Source: Mycobacterium avium subsp. avium (lineage in GTDB: Bacteria; Actinomycetota; Actinomycetes; Mycobacteriales; Mycobacteriaceae). Taken from it: DNA of 64,000 nt. A model generated the notes under the pieces. It saw only the letters and a list, made by a program, of their open reading frames with translations, searched no databases and had not been told where the DNA came from. Where the stretch lies: positions 3,720,001 through 3,784,000 of the forward strand of contig NZ_CP046507.1 of assembly GCF_009741445.1 (NCBI RefSeq), in the 5' to 3' direction. This document shows, piece after piece, positions 16,486 to 24,479 of this stretch (position 1 is its first letter; each line of letters starts with the position of its first letter). The translations under genes and the position numbers were made by a program.

Positions 16486-17307
16486 GTGGTCCCCGACCAG
16501 CTCGACCTCGACGCCGCCGACCTGCGGATCTCCCGGGGCAGCGTGCCGGCCAGCACCCAGCTCGCCGAAGCGCTCAAGGCGGCCATCGTCAAACAGCGGC
16601 TGCCTCGCGGTGCGCGGCTGCCCACCGAGCGAGAGCTGGTCGATCGCACCCGGGTGAGCCGGGTCACCGTGCGCGCGGCGGTCGGGCTGCTCGAACGCCA
16701 GGGCTGGCTGGTGCGCCGCCAGGGCCTGGGCACCTTCGTGGCCAACCCGGTCAAGCAGGAACTCGGTCCCGGCGTGCGCACCATCACCGAGGTGCTGGCC
16801 GCCTCGGGCATCACTCCGAACGTCGACGTGCTGTCGCATCGCGTCGAGGACGCCCCGCAACGCATCGCCGAAACGCTGCATCTGACCAAAGTCCTTTGCG
16901 TGCACCGGCGTTTCCGCGACGGCGAGCAGCCGCTGGCCCTGATGATCGCCTACCTGCCGCCGGGGTTGGGCGAGGCCGTCGAACCGTTGCTGAAGAGCGC
17001 GACCGACACGCAGACCGGGCGGGCGATGGAAAGCACCTACACCATGTGGGAGCGGCGACTCGACACCCCGATCGCCCGAGCCAGCTACGAGATCCACGCC
17101 GCCGGCGCCTCGGTGGAAGTGGCCGGCGCCCTGAACCTGCCGTTGGGGTCACCGGTGCTGGTGCTCGAACGCACCAGTTACGGCCATGACGACACGCCCC
17201 TTGAGGTGGTGGAGTTCCACTATCGCCCGGAGCGGTACCGGTTTTCGGTCACGCTGCCGCGCACGGTGCCCGGACCGGGCGCCGGGATCGTGGAGCGGAG
17301 CGGCTGA
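16486..17307 (+). CDS. GntR/HutC-family transcriptional regulator (Rv0792c-like)
   Basis: 273-aa regulator. An N-terminal winged helix-turn-helix of GntR type (LAEALKAAIVKQRLPRGARLPTERELVDR, then VSRVTVRAAVGLLERQGWLVRRQGLGTFV) is followed by a UTRA ligand-binding domain (about 100-265). The HutC/UTRA branch usually senses sugars, amino acids or related small molecules. GTG at 16486 directly follows an AT-rich imperfect palindrome, suggesting a leaderless, self-controlled start. In M. tuberculosis the homologue is linked to oxidoreductase genes, which are not beside it here. Confidence 0.9.
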   Translation: MVPDQLDLDAADLRISRGSVPASTQLAEALKAAIVKQRLPRGARLPTERELVDRTRVSRVTVRAAVGLLERQGWLVRRQGLGTFVANPVKQELGPGVRTITEVLAASGITPNVDVLSHRVEDAPQRIAETLHLTKVLCVHRRFRDGEQPLALMIAYLPPGLGEAVEPLLKSATDTQTGRAMESTYTMWERRLDTPIARASYEIHAAGASVEVAGALNLPLGSPVLVLERTSYGHDDTPLEVVEFHYRPERYRFSVTLPRTVPGPGAGIVERSG

Positions 17308-17334
17308 CTCAGCGAATTCTCAACAGATTCTTCG

Positions 17335-17853
17335 GTGGCGCACCGGTTGGCTCCCAGCGTCCGCAAATTCGCCGGCGGCAGCATGTTCGTCATGACGAAC
17401 GAGCAGAGCTGCGCGAACCTGGTGGAGCGCTACTTGCGCACGCGCGGCCGGCGGTATTTTCGCGGCCACCACGACGGCGAATACTTCTTCGTCACCGCCG
17501 CTCCGCGGCGGCTGCATGTCCACTTCGAGATTTCGCCCGCGCACGACGACGTGTTGATCATCCGGGTCAGTCCGGGGTGCTACTTCCCCGCGTCCGACCG
17601 CCCGTGGCTGACCCACTTTTCCGACCGGTGGAACCGTCTGGGCCGGCGCGTCACCGCGATCGTGCACGGTTCGTCGGATCCGCAGCGGATCGGCGTCACC
17701 GCGCGCAAGTCGCAATGGATCCGAAACGGTGTCGGCTTCACCGATTTCGCCGCTTTTCTCGACGAGACGATCGCGGACGCGACCCAACTCTTCGAGGAGT
17801 TGAACCCCGCCGCACCGCCGGCGCACGCACCATTGCTGCGCGACGCGGGCTGA
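17335..17853 (+). CDS. Hypothetical protein, YbjN/secretion-chaperone-like fold suspected
   Basis: 172 aa from the GTG at 17335; ATG starts at 17383 (MFVMTNEQ) or 17392 are also plausible and no strong ribosome site decides. The core (HVHFEISPAHDDVLIIRVSPGCYFPASDRPWL... then a C-terminal helix ATQLFEEL) resembles the alpha/beta fold of YbjN-like actinobacterial proteins, but similarity is weak and no function is claimed. Located 27 bp after GntR on the same strand, so probably in its transcript, and convergent with purQ. Confidence 0.7.
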   Translation: MAHRLAPSVRKFAGGSMFVMTNEQSCANLVERYLRTRGRRYFRGHHDGEYFFVTAAPRRLHVHFEISPAHDDVLIIRVSPGCYFPASDRPWLTHFSDRWNRLGRRVTAIVHGSSDPQRIGVTARKSQWIRNGVGFTDFAAFLDETIADATQLFEELNPAAPPAHAPLLRDAG

Positions 17854-17864
17854 CGTCCCGGCGC

Positions 17865-18539
17865 TCAGCCGGCGAGCACGCCGTCCAGCACCGAATAGAA
17901 CAGGCCCAGGCCGTCGTCGGAAGGCCCGGTCAGCGCCTCGATGGCATGTTCGGGATGCGGCATCAGCCCCACCACGCGGCCGTCGGCGGAGCTGACGCCG
18001 GCGATGTCGCGCTGGGACCCGTTGAGGTTCTCGTGGTAGCGGAAAACCACCCGTCCCTCGCCCTCGAGTTCGTCGAGCACGTCGGCGGGGGCGACGTAGC
18101 GGCCCTCACCGGATTTCAGCGGCACCAGCAGATCGGCGTCGGGTTCGAACCTCGACGTCCATGCCGTCGACGTCGAGGCCACCCGCAGCCACACGTCGCG
18201 GCAGATGAAGTGCAGACCCACGTTGCGGGTCAACGCGCCGGGCAGCAGCCCGGCCTCGCAGAGCACCTGAAAACCGTTGCAAATACCCAACACCGGCATT
18301 CCGCGGCGGGCGGCGTCGACGACTTCGGTCATCACCGGGGCGAACCGGGCGATCGCGCCGGCCCGCAGGTAGTCGCCGTAGGAGAAGCCGCCGGGCACCA
18401 CCACCGCGTCGACGCCCTTGAGGTCGGCGTCGGCGTGCCAGAGGCTGACCGGCTGCGCGCCGACCCGTCGCGCCGCCCGCGCGGCGTCCACGTCGTCGAG
18501 CGTCCCGGGGAAGGTGATGATCCCGATGCGTGCGGTCAC
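17865..18539 (-). CDS. purQ: Phosphoribosylformylglycinamidine synthase, glutaminase subunit
   Basis: 224-aa class I glutamine amidotransferase supplying ammonia to PurL. The nucleophile lies in GICNGFQ and the His/Glu pair in MPHPEHAIE. FPGTLDD opens the domain as in other PurQ proteins. The ATG at 18539 overlaps the purS stop by 4 bp (ATGA), so the two subunits are translationally coupled. PurL, the third subunit, is encoded about 8 kb away at 8248-10545. Confidence 0.97.
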   Translation of the reverse strand: MTARIGIITFPGTLDDVDAARAARRVGAQPVSLWHADADLKGVDAVVVPGGFSYGDYLRAGAIARFAPVMTEVVDAARRGMPVLGICNGFQVLCEAGLLPGALTRNVGLHFICRDVWLRVASTSTAWTSRFEPDADLLVPLKSGEGRYVAPADVLDELEGEGRVVFRYHENLNGSQRDIAGVSSADGRVVGLMPHPEHAIEALTGPSDDGLGLFYSVLDGVLAG

Positions 18540-18775
18540 TGCGTCTCCCGGCTGATCGTCCAGTCCTCGATCACGGTGTTGGCCAACAGCGTTTCGGCGA
18601 TCTCGGCGAGCGCCGCATCGTCGACGCTGTCATCGACCTCGAGCTCAAATCGCTTGCCCTGCCGCACATCTGAGATCCCGGAATGCCCGAGCCGGCCCAG
18701 TGCGCCGACAATCGCCTGACCCTGCGGGTCCAAGATCTCCGCTTTGGGCATCACACTCACGATCACCCGGGCCAC
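18536..18775 (-). CDS. purS: Phosphoribosylformylglycinamidine synthase subunit PurS
   Basis: 79-aa PurS, the structural subunit that docks PurQ onto small-type PurL. The sequence VARVIVSVMPKAEILDPQGQA and the ending LANTVIEDWTISRE are typical. It begins at GTG 18775 behind a strong AGGAGGAG ribosome site and its TGA overlaps the purQ ATG. The much longer upstream open frame is antisense and intergenic read-through and was not used. Confidence 0.95.
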   Translation of the reverse strand: MARVIVSVMPKAEILDPQGQAIVGALGRLGHSGISDVRQGKRFELEVDDSVDDAALAEIAETLLANTVIEDWTISRETQ

Positions 18776-18837
18776 CGGCGCTCCTCCTGTGTTGGCGTTT
18801 TCCGCGCCAACTCTACCGGCGAAAGCGCAGCTCGGGA

Positions 18838-19530
18838 TCACGGGCACGAGGCGATGTAGGCCTCGCACAACGACGCGTTCATGGCGCTCAGCACCGGGTC
18901 GTCCGCCATCGCCGGCCACAGCGTCTGCGGCGGCGCCGACGACCACAGCGTCAGCTCGCTGATGGTGCTGCTGGCCGGGTGCGCCAGCAGATAGGTGTGC
19001 ATCACCACCGGGCCGCTGATCACGGCGGCCATCCGGGTCGGCTCGTCGCTGGTCAGTGACGGCGATTCCTGCGGCGCGCGCTGCTGGCAGCCGCGCAGCG
19101 CGGCGACGGCGTTGCCGAACACCGTGGCCGCGACGGCGCCGCCGTGGGCGGTGTCGCCGCGCCAGTGCAGCACCTGCGCCTGCAGCTGCCACTGCCCGTC
19201 GGGATGGGCAACCGTCGAACGCGCCACCACCGCCGAGTCGCGCGGGTCCTGCGGCAGGGCCGGCGCGCCGCAGAGCTCCTCGAACCGGAAACGCGGGCCG
19301 GGCGCCGCGCCGGTGGTGTGCGCCGCCTGACCGGCGAGCGCGGGCCAGTGGTACACCGCATCCAGCGGCACCGCATGCTGATCGATCCACGCGGTGTTGG
19401 GGATCCGGTCGCATATCCCCGGGCAAGTCTCGGGCTCGCCGTACGCAGGAATGACGACGATCAGGGCAACCGCGAAGCTGCCGGCGACCACCATGGTGGC
19501 CAGGAAGACGCGCATCGGCAGCTTGTCCAT
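18838..19530 (-). CDS. Membrane-anchored or secreted hypothetical protein
   Basis: About 230 aa from the ATG at 19530 (MDKLPMRVFLATM). A further upstream ATG at 19572 would overlap the divergent gene's start. A single N-terminal hydrophobic stretch (VFLATMVVAGSFAVALIVVIPAYG) is followed by an extracytoplasmic domain with at least six cysteines (CPGIC, LCGAP, GCQQ, LCEAYIASC) likely to form disulfides. No domain was recognised. By position it may correspond to Rv0787. Transcribed toward purS. Confidence 0.75.
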   Translation of the reverse strand: MDKLPMRVFLATMVVAGSFAVALIVVIPAYGEPETCPGICDRIPNTAWIDQHAVPLDAVYHWPALAGQAAHTTGAAPGPRFRFEELCGAPALPQDPRDSAVVARSTVAHPDGQWQLQAQVLHWRGDTAHGGAVAATVFGNAVAALRGCQQRAPQESPSLTSDEPTRMAAVISGPVVMHTYLLAHPASSTISELTLWSSAPPQTLWPAMADDPVLSAMNASLCEAYIASCP

Positions 19531-19548
19531 CAAGGCACAATCGTAGAT

Positions 19549-20187
19549 ATGCAACTGACGCATTTCGGCCATTCGTGCCTACTTGCCGAGTTCGACCACA
19601 CCCGAGTGCTCTTTGACCCCGGTACCTTCGCACACGGTTTCGAGGGCATCACCGGCCTCACCGCCATCTTGATCACCCATCAGCACCCCGACCACATCGA
19701 CGCCACCCGGCTGCCGGCATTGCTCGAGGGTAACCCGGATGCCGCGCTGTACGCCGACCCACAGACCACCGCCCAACTGGGCGCACCCTGCCGGGCGGTG
19801 CACGTCGGCGACGAGCTGCAGATCGGCGAGCTGACGGTTCGCGCGGTCGGTGGTAAACATGCGGTGATCCACCCGGAAATCCCTGTGATAGAGAACATTT
19901 CGTTTCTGGTGGGCGACGGCGGCCATCGCGCCCGGTTGATGCATCCCGGCGACGCGCTGTTCGTGCCCGACGAGCCGGTGGACGTGCTGGCCACCCCGGC
20001 CGCGGCCCCGTGGATGAAGGTGTCCGAGGCGGTGGACTACCTGCGCGCCGTGGCGCCCGCCCGCGCCGTCCCCATCCACCAGGGCATCATCGCCCCGGAC
20101 GCGCGCGGCATCTACTACGGCCGGCTCTCGGAGATGACCAGCACCGACTTCCAGGTGCTGCCCGAAGAGGACGCCGTCACCTTCTAG
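19549..20187 (+). CDS. Metallo-beta-lactamase-fold hydrolase (UPF0173-like, Rv0786c-like)
   Basis: 212-aa metallo-hydrolase. The zinc motif HxHxDH is present as HQHPDH, preceded by LFDPGTFAHG, with later ligands in VGGKHAVIHPEIPV, MHPGDALFVPDE and PIHQGIIAPDARG. The fold is that of UPF0173/L-ascorbate-lactonase-like proteins; the substrate is unknown. The ATG at 19549 lacks a Shine-Dalgarno and is close to the divergent gene, so a leaderless transcript is plausible. Tail-to-tail with the Rv0785-like flavoprotein, 11 bp apart. Confidence 0.88.
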   Translation: MQLTHFGHSCLLAEFDHTRVLFDPGTFAHGFEGITGLTAILITHQHPDHIDATRLPALLEGNPDAALYADPQTTAQLGAPCRAVHVGDELQIGELTVRAVGGKHAVIHPEIPVIENISFLVGDGGHRARLMHPGDALFVPDEPVDVLATPAAAPWMKVSEAVDYLRAVAPARAVPIHQGIIAPDARGIYYGRLSEMTSTDFQVLPEEDAVTF

Positions 20188-20198
20188 CGCTCGGCCTC

Positions 20199-21866
20199 TT
20201 AGGTGATGTCGTCGGCGACGCCGCGACCGGCAGCGCGGCCGGAGAAGATGCAACCGCCGAGGAAGGTGCCTTCCAACGCGCGATAGCCGTGCACCCCGCC
20301 GCCGCCGAATCCGGCCGCCTCGCCGGCCGCGTACAGTCCGGTGAGCGGGGTGCCGTCGGCGCCCAGCACCCGCGAGGCGAGGTCGGTTTCGATGCCGCCC
20401 AACGTCTTTCGCGTCAGGATATGCAGTTTGACCGCGATCAGCGGTCCGGCCTTCGCGTCGGTCAGCCGGTGTGGCGCCACCACCCGGCCCAGCCGGTCGC
20501 CCAGATAGCCGCGGGCGGCGCGGATCGCGGTGATCTGGCCGTCCTTGCTGAACCTGTTGGCCACCTCGCGGTCGCGGGCGGTGACCTCGGCCTCCACCGT
20601 GGCGTAGTCCAGCGGCGCCACGTCGGGCAGCTTGTTCATCGCGGTCACCAACTCACGCAAGGAATTCGCGCTGACGAAGTCCACCCCCCGGTCGACGAAC
20701 GCCTGCACCGGTCCGGGCGGCCCGGAGCGCGCCCGGTTGCGCAGCAGTTCGCGCACGCTCTGCCCGGTCAGGTCGGGGTTCTGCTCCTGGCCGGAAAGCG
20801 CGAATTCCTTCTCGATGATCTTGGCGTTCAACACGAACCAGGTGTAGTCGAAGCCCGATTTGGTGATGTACTCCAACGTGCCGAGGGTGTCGAACCCCGG
20901 GTAGAGCGGAACCGGCAGCCGCTTGCCGTTGGCGTCCAGCCACAGCGAGGACGGGCCCGGGATGATGCGGATGCCGTGCCGCGGCCAGATCGGCTCGTAG
21001 TTGGTGATGCCCTCGGTGTAGTGCCACATCCGGTCCGGGTTGATCACCCGCGCACCGGCCCGCTGGGTGATCTCGATCATCCGGCCGTCGACATGTGCCG
21101 GCACACCGCTGAGCAATTGTTCGGGGACGCGGCCCATCCGCTTCGGCCAATTCTTGCGCACCAACTCGTGGTTGCCGCCGATGCCGCCACTGGTCACAAT
21201 CACCGCGTCGGCGCGAAACTCGAACTGCGCTATGGTGTTTCGTGACGACGCGACACCGCGTGGCGCGGCGGAGGGCTCCAGCACGCTGCCCCGGACGCCG
21301 GTCACCGCGCCGCCCTCGACGATCAGTTCGTCGACCCGATGGCGGTGCGCGAAACGCACGGTCGAGCGATCCCGCAATCGGCGGGCGAAGATCTCGACCA
21401 GCGCCGGGCCGGTACCCCAGGTGATGTGGAAGCGGGGGACCGAATTGCCGTGTCCCTGTGCGCCATAGCCGCCGCGCTCGGCCCAGCCGACCAACGGGAA
21501 AAGCTTCAACCCCCGGGCACGCAACCAACTGCGTTTCTCGCCCGCGGCGAAATCGACATAGGCGTGCGCCCATTGGCGCGGCCAGAAGTCCTCGGGGCGG
21601 TCGAACGCCGCGGTGCCCAGCCAATCCTGCAGCGCGAGTTCATGGCTGTCGCGGATGCCCAGCCGGCGCTGCTCGGGGCTGTCGACGAAGAACAGGCCGC
21701 CGAACGACCAGAAGGCCTGCCCGCCCAGGTTGGCGCTGTTCTCCTGGTCCAGGACGAGCACCCGCAGGCCGCGGTCCACCAGTTCGCAGGCGGCGACCAG
21801 GCCCGCCAGTCCGGCCCCGACCACAATGGCATCCGCGCCGAAACCCGCCACCGATGAATCGCTCAT
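20199..21866 (-). CDS. FAD-binding dehydrogenase, KstD/fumarate-reductase-like (Rv0785-like)
   Basis: 555-aa flavoprotein of the FAD_binding_2 family, related to 3-ketosteroid delta1-dehydrogenases and fumarate reductases. The dinucleotide-binding motif VVGAGLAGLVAACEL is at residues 15-29 followed by VLVLDQE. The C terminus has the second FAD motif (LTGLYAAGEAAGFGGGGVHGY). Substrate not predictable; steroid or 2-enoate chemistry is possible. It follows the NodB-like gene on the same strand with a 45-bp gap. Confidence 0.9.
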   Translation of the reverse strand: MSDSSVAGFGADAIVVGAGLAGLVAACELVDRGLRVLVLDQENSANLGGQAFWSFGGLFFVDSPEQRRLGIRDSHELALQDWLGTAAFDRPEDFWPRQWAHAYVDFAAGEKRSWLRARGLKLFPLVGWAERGGYGAQGHGNSVPRFHITWGTGPALVEIFARRLRDRSTVRFAHRHRVDELIVEGGAVTGVRGSVLEPSAAPRGVASSRNTIAQFEFRADAVIVTSGGIGGNHELVRKNWPKRMGRVPEQLLSGVPAHVDGRMIEITQRAGARVINPDRMWHYTEGITNYEPIWPRHGIRIIPGPSSLWLDANGKRLPVPLYPGFDTLGTLEYITKSGFDYTWFVLNAKIIEKEFALSGQEQNPDLTGQSVRELLRNRARSGPPGPVQAFVDRGVDFVSANSLRELVTAMNKLPDVAPLDYATVEAEVTARDREVANRFSKDGQITAIRAARGYLGDRLGRVVAPHRLTDAKAGPLIAVKLHILTRKTLGGIETDLASRVLGADGTPLTGLYAAGEAAGFGGGGVHGYRALEGTFLGGCIFSGRAAGRGVADDIT

Positions 21867-21911
21867 GTCGGACCAGGGTAGTGCCCCGGCCGCCGCGCGC
21901 GACTCGCTTGG

Positions 21912-22616
21912 TCAGGCGGCGTCCAGGGCGGCCCGGTCGGAGCGCCAGCGATACACCGTCGGTTCGCAGTTGTGCATCAGGGCCAGGTCGACGGCGTCCA
22001 GCATGGCCTGCAACGGGCCGGGTTTGCGGAGATGGCGAGCCGCGACCGCCACCCGCACCACGCCGTGGCGGCGGGCGATCCGCTCGGCGGACAGCACCAC
22101 CATCCGGCACCACCACGGCTCGCTGAGGAAGCCCTCGCCGATGCCGAGGACCCGGGCGCGCACGGTGCTGTGCCGGACCAGGTCGGTGATCCCGTGCAGG
22201 TCGGCCAGCAAGCGGAATCCGTTGCCCGGCAACGCCTTGACGACCCCGGGTGACACCACCCAGCCGGGCGCGGCGAACAGCCGGGTGCGCAGCCCGAGAT
22301 GCTCGAGCACCCGGTCGGCGGCCATCAGCCTCAGGTTGGCCTCGTGCGCCCGCAGGATCGCGAACTCGCCGCGCCGCTTCTTGGTGGCAGCGTCGTCGTA
22401 GCCGTGCAGCACGATGGCGTCCCCACCGGCCCGGCGCCCGGTCAGCCATTCGACGGTTCGCGGGTCGCGGTCGAGCCGGTAGTCGCCGGACAGCCGGGGA
22501 GCCACCAGCAATGACACCGGCACGTTGCGCGCGTCCATTTGTGCGCAGAACGCCTCCACGTCGGGCAGGGTGCGTTCGCCGATGCCCGAGACGGAGACGA
22601 TCAATTTTCCAGACAC
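21912..22616 (-). CDS. DUF2334/NodB-like polysaccharide deacetylase family protein (Rv0784-like)
   Basis: 234-aa protein with a degenerate NodB-type deacetylase fold. The opening strand LIVSVSGIGERTL takes the place of the usual VSxDDG core, and VLHGYDDAATKKRRGEF resembles the DUF2334 HGYDH-type motif. FAAPGWVVSPGVVKAL corresponds to the R/APxG motif of NodB proteins. Metal binding looks partial, so activity is uncertain. Upstream of the flavoprotein, and divergent from the MFS gene with about 130 bp between. Confidence 0.8.
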   Translation of the reverse strand: MSGKLIVSVSGIGERTLPDVEAFCAQMDARNVPVSLLVAPRLSGDYRLDRDPRTVEWLTGRRAGGDAIVLHGYDDAATKKRRGEFAILRAHEANLRLMAADRVLEHLGLRTRLFAAPGWVVSPGVVKALPGNGFRLLADLHGITDLVRHSTVRARVLGIGEGFLSEPWWCRMVVLSAERIARRHGVVRVAVAARHLRKPGPLQAMLDAVDLALMHNCEPTVYRWRSDRAALDAA

Positions 22617-22743
22617 ACCAGCAGTTTGACGATCTCAGGTGTCGGAATGGTGAAGGACACGCAGACAGCAGGCGTATATGCGCTCACCCAGCGCGATAAC
22701 CGAATTGGCGGCCGCCGGGGCCGGCGAATCCGGTCTGTTCGAT

Positions 22744-24360
22744 ATGCTAAGCAACGCCATGGATGAGGCCCCGTACGCAGCGGCCAAAACGCCGCCGCAT
22801 GCCCCGACCGGGCAGCCGGGCGGCACCGAACGGGAATACCCCGACAAGCTGGACGCCGCGCTGCTGCGGATCTCCGGTGTGTGCATCTTGGCCACCGTGA
22901 TGGCGATCCTGGACGTCACGGTCGTCAGCGTCGCCCAGCGCACCTTCATCGACCAGTTCTCCTCCTCGCAGGCCGTGGTGGCCTGGACGATGACCGGCTA
23001 CACGCTCGCCCTGGCCACCGTCATCCCGATCACCGGGTGGGCGGCGGACCGGTTCGGCACCAAACGACTGTTCATCGGCTCGGTGCTGGCCTTCATGCTG
23101 GGCTCGCTGCTGTGCGCGCTAGCGGCAAACATCTTGCAGCTCATCGTCTTTCGGGTGGTTCAGGGCATCGGCGGCGGCATGTTGCTGCCGTTGGGTTTCA
23201 TGATCTTGACCCGGGAAGCGGGGCCGCGGCGGCTCGGGCGGCTGATGTCGATCCTGAGCATCCCGATGCTGCTCGCCCCGATCGGCGGCCCGATCCTGGG
23301 CGGATGGCTGATCGACACCTCGAGTTGGCGGTGGATCTTCTTGATCAACGTGCCGATCGGGCTGGTCACCGTCGCCCTGGCCGCCGTCGTGTTTCCCCGC
23401 GATCACCCGGCCCGCTCGGAGACCTTCGACGCCGTGGGCGTGCTGCTGCTCTCGCCGGGCCTGGCCACGTTCCTGTTCGCGGTGTCCTCCATCCCCGGCC
23501 GCGGCACCGTCGCGGACCGGCATGTGCTGATACCGGCGGCGATGGGGCTGACGCTGATCGCCGGGTTCGTCGGGCACGCCTGGCATCGCGCCGATCATCC
23601 GCTGATCGACCTGCGGCTGTTCCGCAATCCGGTGCTCACCCACGCCAACGTGACGATGCTGGTCTTCGCCACCGCCTTCTTCGGCGCCGGGCTGCTGCTG
23701 CCGAGCTATTTCCAGCAGGTGCTGCACCAAACGCCGATGCAGGCCGGCGTGCACATGATTCCCCAGGGACTCGGCGCCATGCTGACCATGCGGTTGACCG
23801 GACCGCTGGTGGACAGGCAGGGGCCGGGCAAGGTGGTGCTGGTCGGCATCGCGCTGATCACCGCCGGCCTGGGCGCCTTCGCCTTCGGGGTGGCCAGGCA
23901 GGCCCCCTACCTGCCGACGCTGCTGGCCGGGCTGGCGATCACCGGCCTAGGCATGGGCTGCACCATGATGCCGCTGTCCGTCGCGTCGGTGCAGGCGCTG
24001 GCCCCGCACCAAATCGCGCGCGGGACGACGCTGATGAGCGTCAGCCATCAAGTGGGTGGCTCGATGGGCACCGCGCTGATGTCGATGATCCTGACCAACC
24101 AGTTCAACCGCAGCCCCAACATCGTCGCCGCCAACAAGCTGGCCGCCCTGCACCAGAAGGCGGCCGCCGGTGGGACGCCGATCGACCAATCCGCAATACC
24201 CCGGCAATCGCTTGCTCCCGGTTTTTGGGGCAATGTGTTGCATGATCTTTCGCACGCCTATACCGCGGTATTCGTGATCGCCGTTGTGCTGGTGGTTTGC
24301 ACCATCATTCCGGCGTCGTTTCTGCCGAAAAAGCCCGCCACCGAAACCGCCGGCAAATGA
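22744..24360 (+). CDS. emrB: DHA2-family MFS multidrug exporter, paralogue 1
   Basis: 538-aa, 14-helix proton-driven drug exporter (EmrB/QacA type, Rv0783c-like). Motif A GWAADRFGTKRLF lies between helices 2 and 3, and antiporter motif C is seen as APIGGPILGGWL. The start MLSNAMDEA at 22744 was chosen because the next gene starts almost identically (MLSGAMEKT); a longer frame from 22678 exists. The paralogue follows after 119 bp on the same strand and is similar along its whole length, so this is a tandem duplication. Confidence 0.92.
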   Translation: MLSNAMDEAPYAAAKTPPHAPTGQPGGTEREYPDKLDAALLRISGVCILATVMAILDVTVVSVAQRTFIDQFSSSQAVVAWTMTGYTLALATVIPITGWAADRFGTKRLFIGSVLAFMLGSLLCALAANILQLIVFRVVQGIGGGMLLPLGFMILTREAGPRRLGRLMSILSIPMLLAPIGGPILGGWLIDTSSWRWIFLINVPIGLVTVALAAVVFPRDHPARSETFDAVGVLLLSPGLATFLFAVSSIPGRGTVADRHVLIPAAMGLTLIAGFVGHAWHRADHPLIDLRLFRNPVLTHANVTMLVFATAFFGAGLLLPSYFQQVLHQTPMQAGVHMIPQGLGAMLTMRLTGPLVDRQGPGKVVLVGIALITAGLGAFAFGVARQAPYLPTLLAGLAITGLGMGCTMMPLSVASVQALAPHQIARGTTLMSVSHQVGGSMGTALMSMILTNQFNRSPNIVAANKLAALHQKAAAGGTPIDQSAIPRQSLAPGFWGNVLHDLSHAYTAVFVIAVVLVVCTIIPASFLPKKPATETAGK

Positions 24361-24479
24361 CATAATCGCGCCGCCGGATCAGCACCAGCGCGTTTATCGC
24401 TTAACCACAGAAAACGAATTACACGCGTGCGAATAAGCGAATAGGGGTAAAACGCCTCAGCCGGGGCAACCCTGCGGAT